This document shows, piece by piece, positions 1 to 6,483 of a DNA stretch of 7,121 nucleotides. The DNA is from Gammaproteobacteria bacterium. Lineage in GTDB: Bacteria > Pseudomonadota > Gammaproteobacteria > Immundisolibacterales > Immundisolibacteraceae. The stretch is taken from contig DQBD01000014.1 of assembly GCA_003526065.1 (NCBI GenBank), positions 1-7,121 of the forward strand, in the 5' to 3' direction. The translations under genes and the position numbers were made by a program. The notes beneath the pieces are model-generated. The model had not been told where the DNA came from. It made no database searches and worked only from the letters and a program-made list of their open reading frames with translations. The number at the start of each line of letters is the position of its first letter. Within the stretch, counting starts at the first letter, position 1.

Positions 1-78
1 GGGCCGCCGCAGGCCACGGCGCCGGACAGTCTGGTGGTGTATCCGGGCCGGGCGGAGCGGCTGCTGGGCGGCAGCTGA
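1..78 (+). CDS. Possible C-terminal end of an unidentified plus-strand protein (partial)
   Basis: Reading from the first base gives 25 codons and a TGA stop at 76-78. The peptide ends in SLVVYPGRAERLLGGS. Nearly all third positions in this frame are G or C, as expected of a real gene in this GC-rich DNA. However, all three plus-strand frames stay open up to this point, so the frame choice rests on that bias and on the stop falling 22 bp before the convergent CoA-transferase stop. I do not recognise the protein. It could equally be non-coding flank. Confidence 0.35.
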   Translation, partial: GPPQATAPDSLVVYPGRAERLLGGS

Positions 79-100
79 ACGCCGCCGCCGGCAGCCAGCG

Positions 101-1345
101 TCAGATGATGCCGCTGTCCCGCAGCTGCGCCAGCCGCTCCGGGTCCAGGCCCAGCCGGTCCCGGTACACGGCGTCGTTGTGCTGGCCAAGGTCCGGCGCC
201 GGCCCGCGCACCCGCGCCGGGGTGCGGGAGAATTTCGGCACCACGCCGTAGGTGCGCAGCGTGCCGTAGCGCGGATGGTCCACCTCGACCACGCTTTCGT
301 GCTCCAGGAACTGCCCGAAGCGCGCCACTTCCGCGTGGTCCAGCACCGGTCCGGCGCTGACGCCGGCCGCCTGCAGCCGCTGCACCACCGCGTCGCGGTC
401 GAGGCCGGCGATCCAGTCTGCCGTCACCCGGTCCACGAACTGGCGGTTCCGGGCACGCGCCTGCATGCCGTTGCAGCGCGGGTCGTCGATCAGGTCCTCG
501 CGGCCCATGACGGCGCACAGGCGCGGCCACAACGTGTCCAGGATGGCAAACAGGTACACGTAGCCGCCGTCGCGGCAGCGGTAGCAGTTCATGGGCGCGC
601 CCATGTCGATGGTGTTGCCCTGGCGCGGCCACTGCCGGTCGGCGTTGTGGGCGGCCATGATGCGCTGGTCGCTGGCGTACAGGGCGGTGTCGGCCAGCGC
701 CACGTCGATGTACTGGCCCTCGCCGGTCCGGTGGCGATGCAGCAGCGCGGCCATGGCGCCGATGGCACCCTGCCAGCCGGTCAGGTGGTCGATCAGGTTG
801 GCGGTGGAAATGAGCGGGTCGCCGCCGGCCACGCCGTTCATCGACATCATGCCGGACATGGCCTGCGCCACGGTGTCGACGCCGCGCATGCCGCGCAGCG
901 GCCCCCACTGGCCAAAGCCGCTGATCGACACGTAGACGATGGCCGGGTTGAGCTGCCGGATGGCGGGGTAGTCGAGCCCGCACTGCTGCATGGAGCCGGG
1001 CGTGAAGTTCTCGACCAGCACGTCGGTGTCGCGCGCCAGATCGCGGAAGATCGCCTGGCCTTCCGGGTGGCGGATGTCCAGCGTCACGGCGCGCTTTCCG
1101 CGGTTGACGGACATGTGCCAGCAGGCCGCGTTGGGATCGCGGCCGTGGTCCAGGAACGGCTCCATCCAGCGGGTCATGTCACCCTGGCCGGGCAGCTCGC
1201 AGCGCAGCACGTCGGCGCCCAGATCGGCGAACACCGTGCCCACCACCGGTCCGGCCACCGCCTGGGTCACCTCCAGCACGCGGTAGCCGGCCAGCGGGCC
1301 GCGGCTGTCGGGGTCGGCGTCGGCATAGAACTCGTCGCGCGTCAT
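101..1345 (-). CDS. Family III CoA-transferase (CaiB/BaiF type)
   Basis: Family III enzymes move coenzyme A from a donor thioester to a free carboxylic acid through an aspartyl-CoA intermediate in the cytoplasm. Seen in the 414-residue protein: an N-terminal segment GYRVLEVTQAVAGPVVG, the family signature NRGKRAVTLDIRHPEG (about residues 81-96), VENFTPGS (111-118), RGVDTVAQAMSG with the probable nucleophile Asp157, and GEGQYIDVAL (208-217). Length is normal for the family (about 400). The start at 1345 is chosen because a strong AGGAGGA ribosome site lies just upstream. A start at 1384 would add 13 basic residues that look non-coding. It is transcribed away from an acyl-CoA ligase, 174 bp between starts, and converges on the fragment at 1-78. 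Donor and acceptor acids cannot be inferred; related subgroups act on carnitine, formate/oxalate, succinate/benzylsuccinate, mesaconate and others. Confidence 0.93.
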   Translation of the reverse strand: MTRDEFYADADPDSRGPLAGYRVLEVTQAVAGPVVGTVFADLGADVLRCELPGQGDMTRWMEPFLDHGRDPNAACWHMSVNRGKRAVTLDIRHPEGQAIFRDLARDTDVLVENFTPGSMQQCGLDYPAIRQLNPAIVYVSISGFGQWGPLRGMRGVDTVAQAMSGMMSMNGVAGGDPLISTANLIDHLTGWQGAIGAMAALLHRHRTGEGQYIDVALADTALYASDQRIMAAHNADRQWPRQGNTIDMGAPMNCYRCRDGGYVYLFAILDTLWPRLCAVMGREDLIDDPRCNGMQARARNRQFVDRVTADWIAGLDRDAVVQRLQAAGVSAGPVLDHAEVARFGQFLEHESVVEVDHPRYGTLRTYGVVPKFSRTPARVRGPAPDLGQHNDAVYRDRLGLDPERLAQLRDSGII

Positions 1346-1350
1346 GACTT

Positions 1351-1357
1351 TCCTCCT
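1351..1357 (-). promoter_or_regulatory. Ribosome binding site of the CoA-transferase
   Basis: On the minus strand this reads AGGAGGA, followed five bases later (AAGTC) by ATG at 1345. It is a near-perfect Shine-Dalgarno sequence and decides the start against the upstream in-frame ATG at 1384. Confidence 0.85.
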
Positions 1358-1409
1358 GCGCGCGGCCCGTGTCGGCTTGGGCACAGGGCCGCAGTTGACG
1401 GTGCCCCGG

Positions 1410-1422
1410 GGTGCTGAGCACC
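1410..1422. promoter_or_regulatory. Palindrome in the divergent promoter region, candidate operator
   Basis: The sequence GGTGCT-G-AGCACC is a perfect 6+6 inverted repeat with a one-base centre. The half-site GGTGC also occurs at 1400-1404, exactly 10 bp (about one helical turn) before the copy at 1410-1414. Two-fold symmetry plus helical spacing in a divergent promoter region is how a dimeric repressor or activator site often looks. No regulator gene is in the window, and a 12-base match can occur by chance, so this is tentative. Confidence 0.35.
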
Positions 1423-1505
1423 ATGCATCCTAAACGAACGATCGGGATTGTTGGTGGCGGGCGCCGCCGGTAGCGAACCCGGGGGTGCCGGTGTTGGTAT
1501 CGGAC

Positions 1506-1512
1506 GGGAGGG
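1506..1512 (+). promoter_or_regulatory. Ribosome binding site of the acyl-CoA ligase
   Basis: GGGAGGG lies 7 bases before ATG at 1520. It supports that ATG over the in-frame TTG at 1448, which would add 24 low-complexity Gly/Ala-rich residues and has no comparable site. Confidence 0.75.
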
Positions 1513-1519
1513 AAGCGTG

Positions 1520-3106
1520 ATGGCGACACGTGACGTAACCGCGCGGGACATGCTGCACCGGGCGGCGGACTGGTTCCCGCAGGGCGAGCGGGTGGTCGAT
1601 GGGCTGTTTCGCTACAGCTACCCGCAGCTGCGCGAGCAGGTGCAGCGATGCGCGGCGCTCTATCACACGCTGGGCGTACGCAAGGGCGACCGGGTGGCGC
1701 TGATGACGGTTGCCTCGGTGCAGCACGTGGTGGCGCTGTTCGGGGCCATCGAGATCGGCGCCATCCCGGCCGCGCTGCACGTGCGCGAATCGCTCGGCAC
1801 GCTCAGCGCGGTGGTCGGCCAGTTGTCACCGCGGGTGCTGGTATACGACGGCGCGTTCGCCGCCATGGCCGACCGGCTGCGGCAGGCGAATCCGCTGGTG
1901 ACCGGCTTCGTGCGCGTGGTCTCGCCGGCGACCCCGCCCGAGCAGCGTGAGTCGGGTGACGATCCCGTCCTGCCGCGCGACCTGGCGGACCATCGGCTCG
2001 ATTTCGAGCCGATGGAACTGCACGAGCACGACATCGCCATCATCGCCCTGTCGTCGGGCACCACCGGGCTGCCCAAGGGCGTCATGCACAGCAACCGCAG
2101 CCTCATGGAAAGTGCCCGTGGCGGCAGCTACCTGTGGCGCATGATGCCGGCCGACGCCATGTGCAACATGCTCTCGACCGCGTTCATCGGCTGGTACAAC
2201 GTGACCTTGCCGGTGATCAACGCCGGCGCCAAGGTGGTGTTCCTGCCGCAGTGGGATCCGGCGCAGTTTCTCGACGCGGTGCAGGACGAGCGCTGCACGC
2301 ATGCGTTTCTGGCGCCCACCATGTGGCGCATGCTGCTGCGCCACGGCCTGGAGAGCCACGACCTGTCGTCCATCACCTCGGCGGGCTTTGCCGGCGAGCC
2401 GATGGACACCGCCACGCTGCGCGAGATCAAGCAGCGCGTCTCGCGCAACATCTTCAACATCTACGGCAGCACCGAGTCGGGCTCGTGTTCGGCGGGCACG
2501 GTCATGTTCCCGCACGACCTGGAGGACGAGGCGCGCATCGAGAGCGTCGGGCGCCCCATGCTCAACGGCGATGTCCGCGTCATCCGGCCGGGCGGCAGCG
2601 CCGACGACGTGCTGCCGCCGGGCGAGGAGGGCGAGGTGCTGGTCCGCGGCCCGTCAGTGGCGGTCGGCTTCTGGTACCGGCCGGACCTGGCGCGCAAGGT
2701 GTTCGAGGGGCCGTGGTGGCATTCGGGCGACATGGGCGTGATCGACGCCGACCGTTACCTGTACCTGCGCGGACGGATCGACGACATGATCATTTCCGGC
2801 GGCATCAACATCCTGCCGAGTGCGGTCGAGGATGCGGTCATGCGCCATCCGGCGGTCAGCGAGGCGGCGGTGATCGGCGTGCCGGACGCGCGCTGGGGCC
2901 AGCGCGTGGTCGCCTGCGTGGTGACCCGCGCGCCGGTGACGACCGAGGAACTCGATGCTTTCGTGCACGAGACCGACCTGGCGCCGTATGCCCGCCCGCG
3001 CGAGTACCGCTTCATGGACGAACTGCCCAAGGGCAACACCGGCAAGGTGAGTCGCAAGACGTTGCGTGCGCACCTGGCACAGGACGCGCCGCCGGCGGCC
3101 GGGTGA
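1520..3106 (+). CDS. AMP-forming acyl-CoA ligase (ANL superfamily)
   Basis: It activates a carboxylic acid with ATP to an acyl-adenylate, then to acyl-CoA. The 528-residue protein carries the full set of adenylate-forming motifs. These are the phosphate loop SSGTTGLPKG (178-187), the A5 motif YGSTES (315-320), HSGD (401-404) with the ATP-ribose aspartate, the hinge RGRIDD (417-422), ISGGINILPSAVED after the hinge, and LPKGNTGKVSR with the adenylation lysine Lys509. Length fits medium/long-chain or aromatic acid-CoA ligases (about 500-560). All catalytic residues are present, so it is probably active. No signal peptide or membrane segment is seen. The divergent CoA-transferase suggests both serve one catabolic route for an organic acid. 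Substrate (fatty, aromatic, alicyclic or terpenoid acid) cannot be told by eye. It ends 65 bp from the converging tRNA-Cys; a GC-rich 5 bp stem at 3142-3155 lacks a T-run and is not a convincing terminator. Confidence 0.94.
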   Translation: MATRDVTARDMLHRAADWFPQGERVVDGLFRYSYPQLREQVQRCAALYHTLGVRKGDRVALMTVASVQHVVALFGAIEIGAIPAALHVRESLGTLSAVVGQLSPRVLVYDGAFAAMADRLRQANPLVTGFVRVVSPATPPEQRESGDDPVLPRDLADHRLDFEPMELHEHDIAIIALSSGTTGLPKGVMHSNRSLMESARGGSYLWRMMPADAMCNMLSTAFIGWYNVTLPVINAGAKVVFLPQWDPAQFLDAVQDERCTHAFLAPTMWRMLLRHGLESHDLSSITSAGFAGEPMDTATLREIKQRVSRNIFNIYGSTESGSCSAGTVMFPHDLEDEARIESVGRPMLNGDVRVIRPGGSADDVLPPGEEGEVLVRGPSVAVGFWYRPDLARKVFEGPWWHSGDMGVIDADRYLYLRGRIDDMIISGGINILPSAVEDAVMRHPAVSEAAVIGVPDARWGQRVVACVVTRAPVTTEELDAFVHETDLAPYARPREYRFMDELPKGNTGKVSRKTLRAHLAQDAPPAAG

Positions 3107-3171
3107 GGCCGGTGTCGAGCCGCCGCATCGCCGCGCTGGCGCCCGGGTCGCCGGGAGAAGGAATCAGGATA

Positions 3172-3245
3172 TGGAGGCTAGGGCCGGAATCGAACCGACG
3201 TACACGGCTTTGCAGGCCGCTGCATAACCACTCTGCCACCTAGCC
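3172..3245 (-). tRNA. cysT: tRNA-Cys (anticodon GCA)
   Basis: Read on the minus strand this is a 74-base cloverleaf with encoded CCA (3172-3174). The acceptor stem GGCTAGG/CCTAGCC pairs over all 7 bp, the discriminator is U as expected for tRNA-Cys, and the T arm contains GGTTCGATTCC. The anticodon loop CTGCAAA places GCA at 3211-3213. Overall it resembles E. coli tRNA-Cys closely. It lies downstream of tRNA-Gly, as in the E. coli glyW-cysT pair, and the symbol is given on that synteny. In E. coli leuZ follows, but the next 65 bases here hold no third tRNA. Its 3' end faces the CoA-transferase/ligase pair. Confidence 0.97.
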
Positions 3246-3257
3246 GGGTCCAGAAAC

Positions 3258-3286
3258 GACTGGCCGCGCACGGGGCGCGGCCAGTC
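3258..3286. repeat. Perfect 12 bp inverted repeat (hairpin) between tRNA-Gly and tRNA-Cys
   Basis: The arms GACTGGCCGCGC (3258-3269) and GCGCGGCCAGTC (3275-3286) pair completely around a 5-base loop. The hairpin lies in the 53-base spacer between the tRNAs with exactly 12 bases on each side (3246-3257 and 3287-3298). In the direction of tRNA transcription it is followed by GTTTCTGG, a broken T-run. It may therefore be an attenuating terminator, an RNA-processing element separating the two tRNAs, or both. A canonical terminator would need a longer U-tract. Confidence 0.75.
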
Positions 3287-3298
3287 ATCTTGAACAAT

Positions 3299-3374
3299 TG
3301 GAGCGGGAAACGAGGCTCGAACTCGCGACCTCAACCTTGGCAAGGTTGCGCTCTACCAACTGAGCTATTCCCGC
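3299..3374 (-). tRNA. glyW: tRNA-Gly (anticodon GCC)
   Basis: The minus strand gives a 76-base cloverleaf. The acceptor stem GCGGGAA pairs with TTCCCGC, the D arm contains AGCTCAGTTGGTAGAGC, and the anticodon arm AACCTTGCCAAGGTT places GCC at 3339-3341. The T arm is GCGAGTTCGAGCCTCGT, and CCA is encoded at 3299-3301. It is almost identical to the E. coli GCC glycine tRNA. It starts 41 bp after the pgsA stop with no terminator visible between, so it is probably transcribed from the uvrC-pgsA unit and released by processing, as in the syntenic E. coli pgsA-glyW-cysT block. Confidence 0.98.
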
Positions 3375-3415
3375 CCGAAAGGGAGGCGAATTGTGGGGTC
3401 CGGGGGTGGGGTCTG

Positions 3416-3982
3416 TCAACCCTTTCGCAGGCTTGGCCAGGCGGCCTTCAGGTAAAGCGCCATGGACCACAGTGTCAGCGCGGCGGCGACGTAGAACAAC
3501 AGCACGCCCAGGCCGAACACGGGCGCCCCGAACAGGGGGTGTTCCCACAGCATGAGCGTGATGGCTGTCATCTGCAGCGCGGTCTTGCTCTTGCCCACCA
3601 CGGACACGGCCACCCGGCCGCGTTCGCCCATTTCGGCCATCCATTCGCGCAGCGCCGACACGGTGATTTCGCGGCCGATGATGACGATGGCCGGCACCGC
3701 CACGTACGGGTGGGGGTGGCCCTTCACCAGCAGTACCAGCGCCGCCGCCACGATCAGCTTGTCCGCCACCGGGTCCATGAAGCGGCCGAACGCCGATGTC
3801 TGGTTCCAGCGCCGGGCCAGGTAGCCGTCGAGCCAGTCGGTGGCGGAGCTGGCCAGAAACAGCATGGCCGCCGCCGGGCGGCCCCAGCTGGTCGGCAGCA
3901 CGTAGCAGATCACCACCAGCGGGATGGCGCCGATGCGTGCCAGGGTCAGTACGTTCGGCAGGTTCAGCAGCTGCCCGCTCAT
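3416..3982 (-). CDS. pgsA: CDP-diacylglycerol--glycerol-3-phosphate 3-phosphatidyltransferase
   Basis: This inner-membrane enzyme makes phosphatidylglycerophosphate from CDP-diacylglycerol and glycerol-3-phosphate. It is the committed step to phosphatidylglycerol and cardiolipin. The 188-residue protein (E. coli: about 182) has the complete CDP-alcohol phosphotransferase signature. It shows Asp49, Asp52-Gly53, Ala56-Arg57, Gly66, Asp70 and Asp74 in the D-x2-DG-x2-AR-x8-G-x3-D-x3-D pattern; these acidic residues bind the metal and substrate. Hydrophobic stretches at about 9-30, 35-48, 75-88, 92-103, 133-146 and 151-175 fit a polytopic protein with roughly six helices. The N-terminus LNLPNVLTLARI is typical of PgsA. 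The ATG shares its A with the uvrC stop (TGATG). A GGAGAA ribosome site lies in the uvrC end at 3991-3996, so the two are likely translationally coupled. tRNA-Gly follows 41 bp later. Confidence 0.96.
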   Translation of the reverse strand: MSGQLLNLPNVLTLARIGAIPLVVICYVLPTSWGRPAAAMLFLASSATDWLDGYLARRWNQTSAFGRFMDPVADKLIVAAALVLLVKGHPHPYVAVPAIVIIGREITVSALREWMAEMGERGRVAVSVVGKSKTALQMTAITLMLWEHPLFGAPVFGLGVLLFYVAAALTLWSMALYLKAAWPSLRKG

Positions 3983-5826
3983 CAGGTGAGTTCTCCATGC
4001 AGGGCGTCATAGACGGATTGCGCCAGGCTGCGGCTGATGCCGGGCACCTGGGCCAGGTCGTCGACGCCGGCGCGGCGCAGCTCCTGCAGACCGCCGAAGC
4101 GTGTCAGCAGCAGACGGCGCCGCTTGGGGCCGAGTTGGGGGATATGTTCCAGCGGCGAGGTGTTGCGCGCCTTCTGGCGCCGGCCGCGATGACCGGCGAT
4201 GGCAAAGCGGTGGGCTTCGTCGCGGATGTGCTGGATCAGGTGCAGGGCCGGCGAGTCCGGCGGCAGGATGATGGGCTGTTCGCGGCCCATCAGCAGCAGC
4301 GTCTCGGCGCCGGGCCGGCGTGTTTCGCCCTTGCCGACCGCCAGCACGGCCAGCCCGCTGACCTGCAGTTCCTCCAGCACCGCGCGCACGCGCGACAGCT
4401 GGCCGGGTCCGCCGTCGATCAGCAGCACGTCTGGGAAGGCGCCTTCGCCCTTCTGCAGGCGGGTATAGCGCCGTTCCACGGCCTGCGCCATGGCGGCGTA
4501 GTCGTCGCCGCCGGTCACGTTCTCGATGTTGAAGCGCCGGTAGTCGGCCTTGGCCGGGCCGTTCTCGTCGAACACCACGCACGAGGCCACCGGTGCCTCG
4601 CCGCGGGTGTGGCTGATGTCGAAGCACTCCAGGCGTTGCGGCAGGCTGTCCAGTTCCAGCGCGTCCTGGAGGGCCTCGTAGCGTTCGCGCTGGCTGGCGC
4701 TGCTGGCCAGCCGCCGGCCGAGTGTCAGCGTGGCATTGGTGCGCGCCAGGCGCAGCCACTTGGCGCGGTCGCCGCGTACCGAGGCGGTCAGCCGCACCTT
4801 GTGGCCGCAGGTGGCGGCCAGGGTGGACTCGATCAGCGCCTGGTCCGGCACCACGTGGCTGATGACGATCTCGTCCGGCACCTCGCCGTCCAGGTAGTGC
4901 TGCGGCAGGAAGGCCGCCAGCACGCTGTCCGGCTCGGCATCGTCGGCCAGGCGCGGAAAGTACGACCGGGTGCCCACGCTGCGCCCGCCGCGGATGAACA
5001 GCAGTTCCACGCAGGCCACGCCGTTCCTGCTGGCGCAGGCGATGACATCCACGTCCGCGTCGACCCCCTCGACGCCCTGCTGCTCCTGCGCCCGGCGCAG
5101 GTTGGCGATCTGGTCGCGCAGGCGGGCGGCGGTCTCGTAGTCCAGCACCGCTGCCGCCTGTGACATCTGCGCCGCCAGTTCCGCGATCACCTGCGCGTTC
5201 CGGCCTTCCAGGAACAGCTCGGCGTGGCGCACGTCGCGCGCGTAGTCCTCCGGCGAGATCAGTCCCACGCACGGCGCCGTGCAGCGCTTGATCTGGTATT
5301 GCAGGCACGGCCGGGTGCGGGAGCGGAACACCGTGTCCTCGCACTGGCGCAGCGGGAAGATGCGCTGCATCAGGGCCAGGCTGTCGCGCACCGCGCCGGC
5401 GCTGGGGTAGGGGCCGAAGTAGCGGCCCGGCGCCTTGCGCGCGCCACGGTGAAATGCCAGGCGGGGGAACGGCTCGCCCTTGGACAGGTAGATGTACGGG
5501 TAGCTCTTGTCGTCGCGCAGGACGACGTTGAAGCGCGGCCGGTGCTTCTTGATCAGGTTGTATTCGAGCAGCAGCGCCTCGGACTCGGTATTGGTCACGG
5601 TCACGTCGACGCTGGCCACCTGGGACACCATCGAGGACGTCTTCGCGTCCGGGTGGGTACGCTGGAAGTAGCTCGAGACGCGCTTCTTCAGGTCGCGCGC
5701 CTTGCCGACGTAGATGACCTTCCCCGCCGCATCGCGCATGCGGTAGACGCCCGGCCGGTGCGTCAGGCTGTCGACGAAGCGCTTCGCATCGAAGGCGCGG
5801 TCCTGGCTGTGGTTCTCGGCGGTCAC
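3982..5826 (-). CDS. uvrC: UvrABC excinuclease subunit C
   Basis: UvrC makes the 3' and then the 5' incision around DNA lesions marked by UvrAB. The 614-residue protein (E. coli: 610) has a GIY-YIG nuclease domain at about 22-100 (PGVYRM, YVGKARDLKKRV, NTESEALLLEYN). Next is a cysteine set C162-x11-C174-x7-C182-x3-C186, matching the spacing in E. coli UvrC that has been reported to hold a 4Fe-4S cluster. A UVR motif (DYETAARLRDQI, 229-240) follows as the UvrB contact. The RNase H-like domain has the probable Asp403/Asp471/His539 triad (CFDISH, LLIDGG, RDEAHR), and the end is a helix-hairpin-helix pair (about 560-610). The start is the GTG at 5826, overlapping the glycosylase stop as GTGA. A longer reading to 6150 is antisense-like sequence over the glycosylase, and no ATG lies before the GIY-YIG core. 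With no strong ribosome site nearby, translation is probably coupled to the upstream gene. Confidence 0.97.
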   Translation of the reverse strand: MTAENHSQDRAFDAKRFVDSLTHRPGVYRMRDAAGKVIYVGKARDLKKRVSSYFQRTHPDAKTSSMVSQVASVDVTVTNTESEALLLEYNLIKKHRPRFNVVLRDDKSYPYIYLSKGEPFPRLAFHRGARKAPGRYFGPYPSAGAVRDSLALMQRIFPLRQCEDTVFRSRTRPCLQYQIKRCTAPCVGLISPEDYARDVRHAELFLEGRNAQVIAELAAQMSQAAAVLDYETAARLRDQIANLRRAQEQQGVEGVDADVDVIACASRNGVACVELLFIRGGRSVGTRSYFPRLADDAEPDSVLAAFLPQHYLDGEVPDEIVISHVVPDQALIESTLAATCGHKVRLTASVRGDRAKWLRLARTNATLTLGRRLASSASQRERYEALQDALELDSLPQRLECFDISHTRGEAPVASCVVFDENGPAKADYRRFNIENVTGGDDYAAMAQAVERRYTRLQKGEGAFPDVLLIDGGPGQLSRVRAVLEELQVSGLAVLAVGKGETRRPGAETLLLMGREQPIILPPDSPALHLIQHIRDEAHRFAIAGHRGRRQKARNTSPLEHIPQLGPKRRRLLLTRFGGLQELRRAGVDDLAQVPGISRSLAQSVYDALHGELT

Positions 5827-6467
5827 GCTTGCGGGTCGTTCAGCAGCTCCCGGGCGCGCGCGAACACGGCGCGGAACATCGCTTCGGTAAGCCGCCTGGT
5901 ATTCGTGTTGTAGCGGCTGCAGTGATAGGAGTCCAGCAGCAGGAGGCGTTCGGTCAGCCGATGCTCGGCGGCGTGCGCAAAACGGTAGTCGGCCTGCCGC
6001 AACGAAAGCGCCTTGACGATCGCGCGATGCGCGATTCCGCCGAGGGCCAGTACCACGGCGCCGGCCGGCAGCGTTTCCAGTTCGTTCGCGAGGAAAGCAT
6101 TGCAGGTATTGATTTCCGCACCGACGGGCTTGTTGCCGGGTGGCAGGCACTTGACCGCATTGGTGATGCGGGCGTCGCGGAGCTCGAGGCCGTCGTCGGC
6201 CGCACGCGACTCCGGCCGGCTGCCGAAGCCGAAATCGTGCAGCGTGCGGTACAGCAGTATGCCGGCATGGTCGCCGGTGAACGGCCGCCCGCTCGCGTTC
6301 GCGCCGTGCATGCCGGGCGCGAGGCCGACGATCAACAGCCGCGCGACCGCGTCACCGAACGGCGCGACCGGGCGGAAGTGATAGTCGGGGTAGCGGGCCC
6401 TGACGTCGTCGAGGAATGCCGCGAGGCGCGGGCAGGCACGGCAATTGCGGTCGTAAATCGCCTTCAT
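5823..6467 (-). CDS. Uracil-DNA glycosylase, family 5 (UDGb)-like, Fe-S type
   Basis: It removes uracil and possibly other deaminated bases from DNA, opening base excision repair. The 214-residue protein shows the family 4/5 layout. Cys9 and Cys12 (NCRACPRL) with Cys107 and Cys122 make a likely 4Fe-4S site. The first active-site motif GLAPGMHGANASGRPFTGD (48-66) is of the family 5 GLAP...GRPFTGD type, not the GExPG form of family 4. The C-terminal motif SYHCSRYNTNTRRLT (180-194) holds the conserved His and Asn-Thr-Asn. The ATG at 6467 has GGGAG three bases upstream, a tight spacing, but the N-terminus fits the family. The gene starts 16 bp after the icd stop, and its own TGA overlaps the uvrC GTG start, so it appears coupled to nucleotide excision repair. 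The assignment to family 5 over family 4 is by motif reading only. Confidence 0.88.
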   Translation of the reverse strand: MKAIYDRNCRACPRLAAFLDDVRARYPDYHFRPVAPFGDAVARLLIVGLAPGMHGANASGRPFTGDHAGILLYRTLHDFGFGSRPESRAADDGLELRDARITNAVKCLPPGNKPVGAEINTCNAFLANELETLPAGAVVLALGGIAHRAIVKALSLRQADYRFAHAAEHRLTERLLLLDSYHCSRYNTNTRRLTEAMFRAVFARARELLNDPQA

Positions 6468-6483
6468 GAACTCCCGCTGGACC

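Larger units (their letters stand above)
1346..1519. promoter_or_regulatory. Divergent intergenic region between CoA-transferase and acyl-CoA ligase
   Basis: Both neighbouring genes start outward from this 174 bp stretch, so it should contain promoters for each strand. The most AT-rich part is about 1421-1453, the likely promoter core. Partial hexamers are visible: TTGACG at 1395-1400 on the plus strand, TTGTTG at 1448-1453 with a poor TAGCGA 17 bp later, and TAGGAT on the minus strand at about 1427-1432. No pair matches a sigma-70 promoter well in both boxes, so no promoter is assigned. Confidence 0.5.

Noticed and set aside
179..1417. A 412-codon open frame on the plus strand opposite the CoA-transferase
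   Set aside because: It is antisense to a gene with clear family motifs, and its translation is a low-complexity Ala/Gly/Val/His/Arg mix typical of shadow frames in GC-rich DNA.
3142..3155. CCCGG-GTCG-CCGGG stem after the acyl-CoA ligase as a terminator
   Set aside because: The stem is only 5 bp and no T-run follows on either strand, so it cannot be called a terminator.
3393..3413. Direct repeat of GTGGGGTC between pgsA and tRNA-Gly (3393-3400 and 3406-3413)
   Set aside because: Two 8-base copies in a G-rich stretch are easily due to chance and there is no third copy or known role.
3796..5163. A 455-codon open frame on the plus strand opposite uvrC
   Set aside because: Its composition (Gln, His, Ala, Gly runs) and position across the most conserved part of uvrC mark it as a shadow frame; no ribosome site or motif is seen.
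5827..6150. N-terminal extension of uvrC by 108 codons
   Set aside because: It overlaps the glycosylase gene in another frame and resembles no UvrC domain. The GTG at 5826 gives the family's normal length.
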